Shown piece by piece: positions 17,049-25,196 of a DNA stretch of 64,000 nt. The DNA comes from Streptomyces sp. NBC_00259. GTDB taxonomy: Bacteria > Actinomycetota > Actinomycetes > Streptomycetales > Streptomycetaceae. Both the position numbers and the translations under genes were made by a program. The DNA lies in assembly GCF_036181745.1 (NCBI RefSeq), contig NZ_CP108080.1:6451501-6515500 (forward strand), written 5' to 3'. Every line of letters begins with the position of its first letter. The stretch's first letter is position 1. The notes below the pieces were generated by a model. It worked only from the letters and a program-made list of their open reading frames with translations, searched no databases and had not been told where the DNA came from.

Positions 17049-17369
17049 CTAACGCGTCAAGTCCCCGTCGGTGAGCGCATGTTGTCCCCAGCGATTCCAG
17101 AGCGTCTGATGCCATTCGCCGGCATCGGTGTCGGGTGGCGTCAGCGGCGGCACCGGCCCTGGGCTGGTCTCGATCAGGTGCACCAGCGACCAGGCGACGC
17201 CATAGCAGTCGTCGGGGCCGAAGCAGGCAGCCAAAGCCTGCGCCTCGTCGGGTGTGACAGGCGCGGAGATGGCTTCGAGTTGTCTGACCCGCCGGTCGAT
17301 CTCCTCCTCGTCGGCATCCCAGTCGGGCAGGGGTCCGTGGGCGACGAATGTCTGAACTTCGGGTCTCAT
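17049..17369 (-). CDS. small protein of unknown function
   Basis: 106 residues, acidic, no signal peptide or membrane segment. MRPEVQTFVAHGPLPDWDAD opens it, and FGPDDCYGVAWSLVHLIETSP suggests a helical segment followed by a Pro-rich loop. The composition (Trp, Asp and Glu rich, with clustered Pro) is reminiscent of small immunity-like or SMI1-like proteins, but no family is recognised. The ribosome-binding site is weak. The 295 bp to its right, up to 17664, have open frames but nothing recognisable. Confidence 0.6.
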   Translation of the reverse strand: MRPEVQTFVAHGPLPDWDADEEEIDRRVRQLEAISAPVTPDEAQALAACFGPDDCYGVAWSLVHLIETSPGPVPPLTPPDTDAGEWHQTLWNRWGQHALTDGDLTR

Positions 17370-17664
17370 CTCTGAATGATCGACTGCTGCGGCGGCCTGA
17401 GCAAGGTGCGTTGCCGCAGGTCAGGCGGCAGCCGTGTCGGTCACCGAGGGCGGTGTTGGGATGGCTGCCAGTTCGTCGAACCGTTCGCTGTGCTGGAGGC
17501 AGACACGTGGCACTCCTGGGTCGCGGCGTCCTGCGGCCCGAAGCGCACGAGCTTCGGGAGCAGCCCGGACCTCTGAGGGGAGTCGGGGCTTCGTCTCCGG
17601 CTTCGCGAAGCGGTCCGTGGTCTTCGATGAGGTCCCGGGCGTGGGTGCCGTCCTCGTATCGAGG

Positions 17665-18195
17665 CTATGCCGGGCCCTGATACGGCGTGAACGAGGCTCT
17701 CAGTTCAGCGGTGTTGGGGTCCTTGGCGTCCTCGACGCTGACGAAGTGCCTGGTGATCTGGCCGAACTGCAGGAACCCCTGGACGTGCATGTCGTACCAG
17801 CGACCGTCGACTTCCACGACCTGCTCGAACTTGACCTCTTCCAGTTCGACTGTGTCTTCTTGTGACGCACCCACGTTGGGCGTCTCGTGATGCTGGAACT
17901 TCATCGGGCCGACCGTGCGCCGGTCCTTGTTGCCGAAGGCCACGGTGACGGTGAGTTCCGCCGTGAACATCGGGTTCGGCGGCATGGGGATCACGTGGTT
18001 GTAGTGCTTGAAGGTGCCGATCACACTCGGGATGCCGTCGAGTGACACCTGGGTGGAGCACCCCTCGAAGACGTAGGAGCTCTTCACATCGTCCGTGACG
18101 TCGCCCCAGGCGAGACGCTTGGTTTGCAGACCGCTGAACTGCGATGCGTCCACGTCGACACCCGTCCAGACGCCGCTGCTGAGGACATTGACCAT
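17665..18195 (-). CDS. choice-of-anchor K domain protein without secretion signal
   Basis: 176 residues. The opening MVNVLSSGVWTGVDVDASQF and GLQTKRLAWG match the start of the 'choice-of-anchor K' beta-sandwich domain, which in other bacteria precedes a PEP-CTERM or other surface anchor. Here the domain stands alone, with no signal peptide and no C-terminal sorting signal. GAAGGAG lies 13 bases upstream of the ATG at 18195. The role is unknown; the family is expected to be secreted, so a cytosolic stand-alone copy is unusual. The C-terminal WYDMHVQGFLQFGQ is unusually aromatic. Confidence 0.7.
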   Translation of the reverse strand: MVNVLSSGVWTGVDVDASQFSGLQTKRLAWGDVTDDVKSSYVFEGCSTQVSLDGIPSVIGTFKHYNHVIPMPPNPMFTAELTVTVAFGNKDRRTVGPMKFQHHETPNVGASQEDTVELEEVKFEQVVEVDGRWYDMHVQGFLQFGQITRHFVSVEDAKDPNTAELRASFTPYQGPA

Positions 18196-18438
18196 GCCAG
18201 GAGTGCTCCTTCCCCGGGTTCATCCGGCGAACTTCCGTCAGGCGCGGGGGCTGTCGCGAGTGCGCCCATGACGCACCGTAAGCGCAAGGGCACGGTGAGC
18301 TGAATGGGAGAATGAGGCAGTGTCGGCATGGCGTGATCACAGCGTCGATCGCGCGTGCGAGCCCGGCCGGCTTGTCGGAATCGGCCCATGACAGTCGTCG
18401 TTCCGGCTCATTGTCGCAAAGCCGCCGGGCTTCCTGGC

Positions 18439-18828
18439 TCACCGGAGGTGGGTGCGGTTTCGATGCAGCCGATGAGGCCGGGGAAGGGGCCGGCCGATGT
18501 CGGCCGGCCAACTGGGTCTGATGTCGGCAAAGAAGTCCGCGAAGTTCTTCCGCAAGTACTGCGGATCGGACGGCTTCAGCCGGAGCTGCTGACGGTCGAA
18601 CGCCCACCAAACCTCGAAATCAGTGACGGTGCCTTCGGCGGGCCATCGTTCCGCCTGTTCCGGCAACAGCAGGACGTCGACGAAGCCCCCGACGCCCAAG
18701 CCGATATCTACGAAGATCCCGATCGCCCCAGGTCTGGGCACCTTCACGACTGTGCCCCGCAAGACTTGCCCGAAGCGCAGGCCCCCTCGAATCCGCTCCC
18801 ACTCCGCATCTGTAACCACACAGCGCAT
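18439..18828 (-). CDS. S1 RNA-binding-like domain protein
   Basis: 129 residues. The segment FGQVLRGTVVKVPRPGAIGI with the following FVDIGLGVGGFVD has the beta-barrel pattern of an S1/OB domain (G-x-V-x-x-V, then G-x-F-V-D-I-G), followed by VTDFEVWW and LRLKPSDPQ. Actinomycetes carry many such single-domain proteins of unknown role. The ATG at 18828 (MRCVVTDAEWERI) gives the usual family N-terminus; the frame is open further upstream but not conserved-looking. The C-terminal 20 residues are basic (RPLPRPHRLHRNRTHLR). Confidence 0.7.
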   Translation of the reverse strand: MRCVVTDAEWERIRGGLRFGQVLRGTVVKVPRPGAIGIFVDIGLGVGGFVDVLLLPEQAERWPAEGTVTDFEVWWAFDRQQLRLKPSDPQYLRKNFADFFADIRPSWPADIGRPLPRPHRLHRNRTHLR

Positions 18829-19008
18829 CCTCGCAGCCCACGGCACTGAGGCAGTCCGATCTCGTGGCGAACCGACGCTCGCCACGCGATCGGACTGACT
18901 GTGCCAACAGCATCGAGGTGTCGACGGCGGGGCGCGCGACGGGACCGGACGGGACCGGGCACCGACCCCACCTCGACGTCCAGCGGTCCAGGGAGACCGC
19001 CTGCCGCA

Positions 19009-20082
19009 TCAGCCCGTGTGCTGATAGGCCGGGTAGGTGAGGTAACCCGCGTCGCCGCCCTGGTAGTACGTGGCCTCGTCCACCGGGGCGATCGGAAGTC
19101 CGAGCCGCAGTCGCTCGACCAGGTCCGGGTTGGCGATGAAGGCGCGGCCGAAGCTGATGAGGTCCGCGCCCAGACCGAGCCAGTGATCCGCGTCCGTCCG
19201 GCCGGTCTGCTTCGGTCCCATCGGGAGTGTCGGGTTGACGATGAGGGTGCCCGGCCAGGCTCGGCGCAGTCCGAGGAGCACGTGTTCGTCGGTGGTGGCT
19301 TCGAGATGGACGTAGGCCACTTCGAGGCGGGCCAGTTCGGTGAGCAGCGCGGCGTACAGCACGGGAACGTCGGTTTCCGCAACGCCCCAGAACGTCCCAC
19401 CCGGAGAGAGGCGGATGCCGGTCCTGGTCTTGCCCACGGCGTCGATCGTGGCAGCTGTCGCCTCGACGGCGAACCGGATCCGGTTGGTCACCGAGCCTCC
19501 GTAACGATCCGTGCGCACGTTGGCGTTGGAGGAGAGGAACTGAGAGATCAGATAGCCGTTGGCGCCGTGCAGCTCGACCCCGTCGAAGCCGGCGTCGACG
19601 GCGCGACGAGCGGCCTCGGCATACGACTGGGCGTGCTCAGGCACATCGGCGGTGTCCAGAGCGCGCGGCACGGGCGCGGGCTGGGGCCCGGTCGGGGTGA
19701 ACACGTCGCCGGCGGCGGGGACGGCCGAGGGCCCGACCGGCTGCATACCGGTGGTGTCGGAGTGGGAGACCCGGCCGCCGTGCATGATCTGGGCGGAGAT
19801 CCGGCCGCCGTTGGCGTGTACCGCAGCAGTCACCGGGCGCCACGACTCGACCTGTTCATCGGTGTGGAGTCCCGGCGTCCCCGGATTCGACTGCCCGATC
19901 AGGCTCGGCTGCACTCCTTCGGTGAGGATCAGCCCGGCCGTCGCCCGCTGGGCGTAGTACGTCGCCATCGACGGTGTCGCCAGACCGCCTGCGGCGGCCC
20001 GGACCCGCGTCATCGGGGCCATCACCACGCGGTTCGGCAGGGTCAGGTCGCCGAGTCGATGGCTGTCGAAGAGCGTCGTCAC
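19009..20082 (-). CDS. alkene reductase, old yellow enzyme family (NemA-like)
   Basis: 357 residues, an FMN-dependent TIM-barrel ene-reductase. The N-terminal LGDLTLPNRVVMAPMTR binds FMN, the substrate pair His/Asn lies in ELHGANGYLISQFLSS, then DRYGGSVTNRIRF, and the phosphate-binding end is FGRAFIANPDLVERLR. It reduces activated C=C bonds (enones, nitro-esters) with NAD(P)H. The divergent MerR-family gene and the 20-bp-spacer promoter between them point to inducible expression by electrophiles. GAAGGAGC upstream of the ATG fixes the start. Confidence 0.93.
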   Translation of the reverse strand: MTTLFDSHRLGDLTLPNRVVMAPMTRVRAAAGGLATPSMATYYAQRATAGLILTEGVQPSLIGQSNPGTPGLHTDEQVESWRPVTAAVHANGGRISAQIMHGGRVSHSDTTGMQPVGPSAVPAAGDVFTPTGPQPAPVPRALDTADVPEHAQSYAEAARRAVDAGFDGVELHGANGYLISQFLSSNANVRTDRYGGSVTNRIRFAVEATAATIDAVGKTRTGIRLSPGGTFWGVAETDVPVLYAALLTELARLEVAYVHLEATTDEHVLLGLRRAWPGTLIVNPTLPMGPKQTGRTDADHWLGLGADLISFGRAFIANPDLVERLRLGLPIAPVDEATYYQGGDAGYLTYPAYQHTG

Positions 20083-20132
20083 TGTGGGGCTCCTTCGTGC
20101 TCCGTAGCGCCCGAACCTCGGGCACAGCAGCT

Positions 20133-20164
20133 ACGCTAAAACCTGACATTGACGTCAGAGGCAA
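20133..20164 (-). promoter_or_regulatory. MerR-type promoter of the old yellow enzyme gene
   Basis: Read leftward: -35 TTGCCT (20164-20159), a 20-bp spacer, and -10 TAGCGT (20138-20133). The spacer contains the inverted repeat CTGAC-N6-GTCAG (20143-20158). An overlong 19-20 bp spacer holding the palindrome is the hallmark of promoters that MerR proteins activate by underwinding the DNA. The adjacent MerR gene is the obvious regulator. Confidence 0.65.
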
Positions 20165-20199
20165 GCTGTTGTGCTGCAGGTCATAGCCAGGAGGACGAG

Positions 20200-20580
20200 A
20201 TGCGTATCGGGGAGCTCGCGGCGCGGGCCGGGGTCAGTGTCCGGTCGGTGCGCTACTACGAGGAGCAGGGCCTGCTCACCAGCACCCGCAGCGCCAGCGG
20301 CCAGCGGCATTACACGGACAGCGAGGTGGAGCGGGTCACGTTCATCCAGCGGCTGTATGCCGCAGGGCTCTCCAGCCGCACCATTGTTGAACTGCTGCCG
20401 TGCGTCGATTCGCCCAGCGAGGAGCACTCCGACGCCGCGCTGGAGCGGATGATCCAGGAACGTGACCGGCTCTCCGACCACATCGCCGAGCTCATCCGCA
20501 CCCGGGACGCACTCGACCAGGTGATGGCCGCGGCTCAGGCGCACCGGGAGAGTCTGCGCGCGGCCGTGGCCGCCACCTGA
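20200..20580 (+). CDS. MerR-family transcriptional regulator
   Basis: 126 residues. The winged helix is MRIGELAARAGVSVRSVRYY followed by EEQGLLTSTRSASGQRHYTD, and a dimerisation helix with few Cys residues follows. There is no metal-binding Cys pattern, so a redox or organic-ligand trigger is more likely than a metal. AGGAGG at 20189-20194 sets the ATG at 20200; an earlier in-frame ATG overlaps the operator and is unlikely. Divergent from the old yellow enzyme gene, which it probably activates. The 293 bp after it, up to 20873, show nothing I can support. Confidence 0.9.
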   Translation: MRIGELAARAGVSVRSVRYYEEQGLLTSTRSASGQRHYTDSEVERVTFIQRLYAAGLSSRTIVELLPCVDSPSEEHSDAALERMIQERDRLSDHIAELIRTRDALDQVMAAAQAHRESLRAAVAAT

Positions 20581-20873
20581 GCCTGATGAGACGAACCTCG
20601 CCGTGACCAACGTTCACTACGGCACGGCCCACGGCCAACCCTCCGCGAGACAGGACAGCCGGGTACGAAGTGGGCCGCCCCGGCAGGGAGCTGACCTGGT
20701 CCTCGTAGGCGATCCATACGGTTCATGGGGACGACGTGGCTGCCGCGGTGATGGCGTGCCGGGTCACCGTCAGCGGCTGGGAATCCAGCAAGACCAGGAC
20801 GGAGCCGCAAGGGCCCGTGGGACGGTGGGCCCGCAGCAGCAACCGCCGAACGCGGCTCCCTTGGGTGCCGGCT

Positions 20874-21587
20874 TCACCGGCCCGTGAGTACGCGGAACTC
20901 GTTGCCGTCGGGGTCGGCCAGCAGCACTGCGCCGTCCTCGCCGTGGGCGGAGTCGAGACGCTTCGCCCCGAGGGAGAGCAGGCGCTCGACCTCCGCCTGC
21001 TGATCGCCGTCCGGCGCGAGGTCGAAGTGCAGGTCCTTGCCGGGGTCCGGCATCAGCGGCGGACCGCCCCACGTGATCTTCGTACCGCCGTTCGGTGACT
21101 GGATGGCGGTCTCCTCGTCCTGGTCCCAGACCAGCGGCCAGCCCAGCGCCTCGCTCCAGAAGTAGCCCACGGCCTGCGAACCATCGCAGGCGAGCGCTCC
21201 GATGAGGCCACAGCCGGCGAGGAACTTGTTGCCCGGCTCGAGGACGCAGAACTCGTTGCCCTCAGGGTCGGCGAGGACCACATGGGCCGCGTCCGGACCC
21301 TGGCCGACGTCGGCGTGCTGCGCGCCCAGGTCGAGCGCCCTGGCCACGGTCTCCTGCTGCTCCTCCAGGGAGGAGCTGGTCAGGTCGAAGTGCAGCCGGT
21401 TCTGGGCGGACTTCTGCGCCTGGGTGGGACGGAAGCCGAGGCGGTAGCCGGCGTCATTCCCGGACATCAGGGCGACGCCGTCGTAGGAATCGTCGGCACT
21501 CACCAAGTTCAGGACCCCGGACCAGAAATGCGCCAGGCGCTCCGGCTGGTGCGCGTCGAAGGAGATCGCGATGAGTCGACTGGTCAT
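20874..21587 (-). CDS. VOC (glyoxalase/bleomycin-resistance) family protein, two domains
   Basis: 237 residues, two tandem beta-alpha-beta-beta-beta VOC modules (about 1-115 and 120-237). Each ends in the same pattern: VVLADPEGNEFCVLEP in the first half and VLLADPDGNEFRVLTG in the second. The first module begins AISFDAHQPERLAHFWSGVL, typical of the 'VOC family' proteins of Streptomyces with unknown substrate. Glu and His residues at the usual metal positions (LHFDL in both halves) are present. The start is taken as the ATG at 21587 (MTSRLIAISF); the longer frame is not conserved-looking. Confidence 0.88.
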   Translation of the reverse strand: MTSRLIAISFDAHQPERLAHFWSGVLNLVSADDSYDGVALMSGNDAGYRLGFRPTQAQKSAQNRLHFDLTSSSLEEQQETVARALDLGAQHADVGQGPDAAHVVLADPEGNEFCVLEPGNKFLAGCGLIGALACDGSQAVGYFWSEALGWPLVWDQDEETAIQSPNGGTKITWGGPPLMPDPGKDLHFDLAPDGDQQAEVERLLSLGAKRLDSAHGEDGAVLLADPDGNEFRVLTGR

Positions 21588-21692
21588 TGCGCCACGCTTC
21601 CTCGGTCCGTTGAGTGTCAACTGTCGACGGGGCGCCATGTCTGCGCCTCGAACGATGATAGGTGTAGCTGTGTTCCGCTGGTCAGCTCTGGC

Positions 21693-21923
21693 TCAACTCC
21701 CGTGGTGTGCCCCCGCCTCGCTCGCGGAACGCGTCGGCGCTGAGCCGGCCGGGCGTACGAGCCGCCAGATCTTACGGCCCCCGATGACCGCGGCTGCAAG
21801 CGCGGCGACCGAGAAGAAGACAACCAGAAACGGGCTCTTGCACCTGGCCGCGGTCACGACCATCCAGAGGAAGACAGCCCAGTCCACCCAGGTCCGCTTC
21901 AACAACGCCGCCAAGCCGCTCAC
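21693..21923 (-). CDS. small two-helix membrane protein
   Basis: 76 residues with a GTG start at 21923 preceded by a good GGAGGG. Two hydrophobic segments (about 13-26, VDWAVFLWMVVTAA, and 31-48, PFLVVFFSVAALAAAVIGG) are joined by a short loop with Arg-Cys-Lys, and a basic tail follows. No family is recognised. The ribosome-binding site and clean hydrophobic periodicity support a real gene. Confidence 0.55.
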   Translation of the reverse strand: MSGLAALLKRTWVDWAVFLWMVVTAARCKSPFLVVFFSVAALAAAVIGGRKIWRLVRPAGSAPTRSASEAGAHHGS

Positions 21924-22022
21924 GATGCCCTCCTGCCAGGAGAGTAGATCACGCGGAGGAAGGCACCGGACTCCGTCCCCGCAGTGCCGTCGAGTTGCGG
22001 ATCCGCGCCGTCGGGCACGAGC

Positions 22023-22562
22023 TCAATCGGACGGCGTGACCGGCGACCACATGCCGAGCCACTGCTCGGCGCCGTAGGCCTCGAATCGTTCCACCTCGAT
22101 GAACCCCAGCTTCGCCGCGAGACGCATCGAGCCGACGTTGGCGGTCTGGGTGGTGAGCACCACCGGCTCGCCGGGAAGGACGCCGGCGAGCCAGCCGAGG
22201 GCCGCCGCGCACGCCTCGGCGGCGTATCCGAATCCCCACGCTCGCGGCAGGAACAGGTAGCCGAGATCGGCCTTTCCCGTCGCCGCCGGGCGACTGTGCC
22301 CCGTTGCTCTCCTGAGCAGGATCTGGCCGATCATCGACCCGTCGAGCTCGATGACGAAGCTCCCGGGCCACCGCTCGGGCACCTCGGGCATCTCGCGCTC
22401 AAGTTCGTCACGCGGCCGGGGGCCGCCGAGGTAGGTGTGCACCTCAGGCGAGGCGTGCAGCTCGATGAACGCCGCACGGTCCCGGGCCTCGGGCTCACGG
22501 AGCACGAGCCTCTCGGTCCTGATCGGGGCAGGTGGCCAGGCGACCGTTCCGAGCTCAGTCAT
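22023..22562 (-). CDS. GNAT-family N-acetyltransferase (RimJ/RimL-like)
   Basis: 179 residues. RTERLVLREPEARDRAAF opens the acetyltransferase_3 fold, IELDGSMIGQI is the central strand, the acetyl-CoA loop lies at PRAWGFGYAAEACAAALGW, and ANVGSMRLAAKLGFIEVERF is the final conserved helix-strand. It resembles acetyltransferases that modify ribosomal proteins or small molecules; the target is unknown. The start at 22562 (MTELGTVAWPP) fits the family; the longer frame upstream is a shadow. Confidence 0.9.
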   Translation of the reverse strand: MTELGTVAWPPAPIRTERLVLREPEARDRAAFIELHASPEVHTYLGGPRPRDELEREMPEVPERWPGSFVIELDGSMIGQILLRRATGHSRPAATGKADLGYLFLPRAWGFGYAAEACAAALGWLAGVLPGEPVVLTTQTANVGSMRLAAKLGFIEVERFEAYGAEQWLGMWSPVTPSD

Positions 22563-22686
22563 GCCGGCCAGCCAATCAGCAGGCCCGGCAGCGATCAAGA
22601 CTCGCGGACCGATCGCCCCACCGGGCCAGGCCCCACCTGCCCCTGAGGTCCGGCGCGCTGAGCAGCCCGGTCGATGGCCGCCGGCG

Positions 22687-23172
22687 TCAGTCGCCGCGCG
22701 GCCCCCGGAAGTCCACCGACGTGACGAGGGCGTAGTCGAAGTAGATCGGGTCTCCCTCCTCGTCCGTCGGGTACTCGAAGCTGCTCTCATTCGACAGGAT
22801 CACCTTGAGGTCTGGGAGGGTGTCCACGCCGTCGCCGTTCTGCACGACCGTGTGGCCGCGTTCCTCAAGGCGCTCCAGCAGCTCTTCGCTGAGGGTCCGG
22901 AAGACGTCGAGCCCGTCGAGGACGACCGTCACATCCGCTTCCTCGATCCGGAACCGGTACACATGGATGTCGGTCAGGGCGCCCTTGGTGAAGCCGAGAC
23001 TGAACTCCATCCGGGACTCCCCGTGTTCGCAGAGCACCTGTCCAGGCGCGTCGCTGTAGTCCGGGTCGGACGGAGCGAAGCCCAGTTCGCGTGCGGCCCC
23101 GACCGCCTCGTCGGCCGACATACCGAGCCTGAGCGTGGCAACTCCCACGTCCGGCAGCAGCTCCAGAATCAT
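22687..23172 (-). CDS. protein of unknown function
   Basis: 161 residues, acidic and soluble. MILELLPDVGVATLRLGMSA followed by DEAVGAARELGF reads like a small beta-alpha fold; YSDAPGQVLCEHGESRMEFS and the acidic end TDEEGDPIYFDYALVTSVDF follow. GGAAGG sits 7 bases before the ATG at 23172, but only one base before the ATG at 23178, so the inner start is preferred. The style (acidic, stand-alone, near gene fragments) resembles immunity-type proteins, but no family is recognised. Confidence 0.7.
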   Translation of the reverse strand: MILELLPDVGVATLRLGMSADEAVGAARELGFAPSDPDYSDAPGQVLCEHGESRMEFSLGFTKGALTDIHVYRFRIEEADVTVVLDGLDVFRTLSEELLERLEERGHTVVQNGDGVDTLPDLKVILSNESSFEYPTDEEGDPIYFDYALVTSVDFRGPRGD

Positions 23173-23404
23173 CGCCATCCCTTCCCACCGTTCGATGCGT
23201 ACCTTCGCCTACTCTGATCTTGGCGTGCGAGACGTTGACCGCGCGCTGCCCGGTCCTGTCCGGCCTGCACGCGGAACTCCGGGAGGACAGGTTGATCTTG
23301 ATCGACAACTCGTCCACCAGGAGCTGCACTTCGTCACGCACACGGTGGCCCGCTGCGCTCGACCCGGTCCGTGGGCAGGGAGGGCGAAGGCTCCGTACGG
23401 GTCT

Positions 23405-23645
23405 TCAGACCGCAGGCAGCGGAAGCGTTACCCGTGGTCCCAAGCCGAACTCCTCGGCCTCTTCGATCCAGGGAAACGAGTAGGAGCCGTCCAGCAGGTC
23501 GAGCGTCGGCAGCAACGGCACGCGGATCTCGGCAACCATGATGGGCACGCGCCCATCCTGCACCCAGCGCCAGCTTCTCCCCAGGGCCTCGACGTGATGC
23601 CTCTAGTAGTTCGCGAACACGACGTCGATGGGCGGATCTTGCCTG
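23405..23645 (-). pseudogene. remnant of an unidentified gene, 5'-truncated, with in-frame TAG
   Basis: Leftward, one frame reads DPPIDVVFANY, a TAG (23605-23603), then RHHVEALGRSWRWVQDG, IMVAEIRVPLLPTLDLLDGS and PWIEEAEEFGLGPRV, ending in TGA at 23407-23405. Third-position GC is high throughout and the residues look like folded protein, not a shadow frame. The 5' side runs straight into the CorA 3' end, so the front of the gene is missing. The family is not recognised. A nearby frame (about 23341-23290) reading RDEVQLLVDELSIKINLSS may be another fragment. Nothing else was seen between 23173 and 23404. Confidence 0.5.
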
Positions 23646-23648
23646 TCG

Positions 23649-24809
23649 TTACAGCCAGTCGCGGTGCTTGAAGATGAAGTACAGGCTCACGCAGACGATC
23701 CCCATCAGGGCGACCGCGAACGGGTAGCCGAATGCCCAGTGCAGCTCCGGCATGTTGTCGAAGTTCATGCCGTAGATGGTTCCCACCAGTGTGGGTGCAA
23801 AGAGAATGGCCGCCCAGGACGAGATCTTCTTGATCTCCTCGTTCTGTTCGAAGCCTGCCTCCGCGAGCGCCCGCATCTCCGCGTTCTGTTGCTGTGTCAC
23901 CAGCGTCGCGTTGACCGTCAGGATGTCCGCGAGGGCCTGGCGGAAGCCGTCGACGCGTTCGCTGGTGTGAGTGACGTGGTCGGCGACGTCGCGGAGGTAG
24001 CGCTGGAGTTCCTCGTCCGTGCCGTATTTGGCGAAGCCGGCCATCAGGGCGTGGAGCATGCCGACCAGCGGGCGGGTGGCACGCTGGAACTCGACCATTT
24101 CGCGGGAGAGTTCGTAGATGCGGCGGGACACCGCCGGGTCGCCGCCGAAGACTTCGGTCTCGATCTCGTCGATGTCGTTCTGTACGCCCGCGACGACCGG
24201 GGCGTACCCGTCGACGACCGCGTCGAGGACGGCGTAGAGCACCGCCTCCGGGCCGAGGGCCAGGAGTTCGGGGGTGGACTCCATGCGGCGGCGCACCGCC
24301 GAGAGGTCCGGAGCCGCGCCGTGGCGGACCGTGATCAGGAAGTCGCGGCCGACGAAGATGTGCAGCTCGCCGAAGTCGACCTCCTCCTGGGCGTCGAGGT
24401 AGCGGGCGGCGCGCAGGACGACGAAGAGCGTCTCGCCGTAGCGCTCCAGCTTGGGGCGCTGATGGGCCTCCAGTGCGTCCTCGACGGCCAGCTCGTGCAG
24501 GTCGAACTCCGCGGCAAGTGACAGCAGTTCGGACTCGGTCGGCCGGTGCAGGCCGATCCAGGCCATGCCGGCGGGATCCTCGCGCAGCTGCCGGAAGGTC
24601 TCCGCGAGCGACGCGGGCGAGGAGACGCGGTGGCCGTCGCGGTACAGCGCGGCCTGGACGATGCTGCCCTGGTCCTTCTGCACGGGAGGGGGCGGGGACG
24701 GCGCGGGAGGGGGCTCGGGCGGCGCGGGCGGGGCCGGGTCGGGGGACACTCGGCGGCGCCAGGCGTGTCTCTTCGGGGCCGCGGCGGAACGGGCTCGTCG
24801 GTCGGACAT
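23649..24809 (-). CDS. corA: CorA-family magnesium/cobalt transporter
   Basis: 386 residues. A Pro-rich N-terminal leader (about 25-42) precedes the cytosolic funnel domain, the long central helix (about 220-330) and two C-terminal membrane helices (327-346 and 361-379). The signature YGMNF (Gly347-Met348-Asn349) at the end of the first helix is the selectivity motif of CorA pentamers, and the protein ends with the basic sequence KHRDWL. It imports Mg2+ and possibly Co2+ or Ni2+. The 387 bp upstream (to 25196) contain degenerate tandem repeats and no gene. Confidence 0.95.
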   Translation of the reverse strand: MSDRRARSAAAPKRHAWRRRVSPDPAPPAPPEPPPAPSPPPPVQKDQGSIVQAALYRDGHRVSSPASLAETFRQLREDPAGMAWIGLHRPTESELLSLAAEFDLHELAVEDALEAHQRPKLERYGETLFVVLRAARYLDAQEEVDFGELHIFVGRDFLITVRHGAAPDLSAVRRRMESTPELLALGPEAVLYAVLDAVVDGYAPVVAGVQNDIDEIETEVFGGDPAVSRRIYELSREMVEFQRATRPLVGMLHALMAGFAKYGTDEELQRYLRDVADHVTHTSERVDGFRQALADILTVNATLVTQQQNAEMRALAEAGFEQNEEIKKISSWAAILFAPTLVGTIYGMNFDNMPELHWAFGYPFAVALMGIVCVSLYFIFKHRDWL

Positions 24810-24953
24810 CCTGGGTCACCTCCCGCGCGAGGTGCAGGCCGCGTGTCTGCGTACACGCGGTGCACATGCGTTCTGAACGGTCATGAACGGCCATGAGCAG
24901 CCACGGAGCGGCCACTGAGCGGCCACGGAGCAGGATATACGCGCTCACTTGTA

Positions 24954-25142
24954 CCGGCATCGTGGACCGGGGTGCACTGGCGCACCGGCGTCATGGACCT
25001 GGGTGCATCGGGGGCCCGGACCCGGGTGCACTTGGCGTCGCGGACCCGGTGCATCGTCACGGACCTGGCCGCACCTGGCGTCGCGGGCCCGGAGCATCGG
25101 CAATACGGACCCGGGCACATCGGCATCGCGGGCCCGAGGCTA
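24954..25142 (+). repeat. degenerate ~23-bp tandem repeat array between corA and the glycosylase gene
   Basis: About eight units, mostly 23 bp (range 20-31), follow the pattern TCGGCGTCGCGGACCCGGG ending in TGCA or a variant. Good examples are 25008-25030, 25031-25053, 25074-25096 and 25097-25119. Just before them (24880-24935) GAGCGGCCAC is also repeated. The units are contiguous, without spacers. They sit in the divergent region upstream of corA and of the glycosylase. Confidence 0.7.
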
Positions 25143-25151
25143 CGTCGCGGT

Positions 25152-25189
25152 CCTTGCGGACAGAAGTTGTCCGCAAGGGCGGGTAGCGT
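25152..25189 (+). promoter_or_regulatory. 27-bp palindromic operator and leaderless promoter of the AlkZ-like gene
   Basis: CCTTGCGGACA (25152-25162), GAAGT, TGTCCGCAAGG (25168-25178) is an 11-bp perfect inverted repeat with a 5-bp centre. TAGCGT (25184-25189) fits a -10, and the ATG follows after 7 bp, so the transcript should be leaderless. The palindrome then covers about -45 to -19, a repressor position. Confidence 0.65.
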
Positions 25190-25196
25190 GCCGGTC

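Noticed and set aside
17348..17680. Possible gene in the gap before the choice-of-anchor K gene
   Set aside because: Frames on both strands (for example QFVEPFAVLEADTWHSW on + and YEDGTHARDLIEDHGPLRE on -) have some coding-like bias but conflict with each other, and no family or ribosome-binding site is visible.
20581..20873. Possible transposase or gene remnant after the MerR gene
   Set aside because: Several short frames exist but none resembles a known transposase and no inverted ends were seen.
24954..25142. CRISPR array
   Set aside because: Units are contiguous, about 23 bp and degenerate; there are no unique spacers, and no cas genes are in the window.
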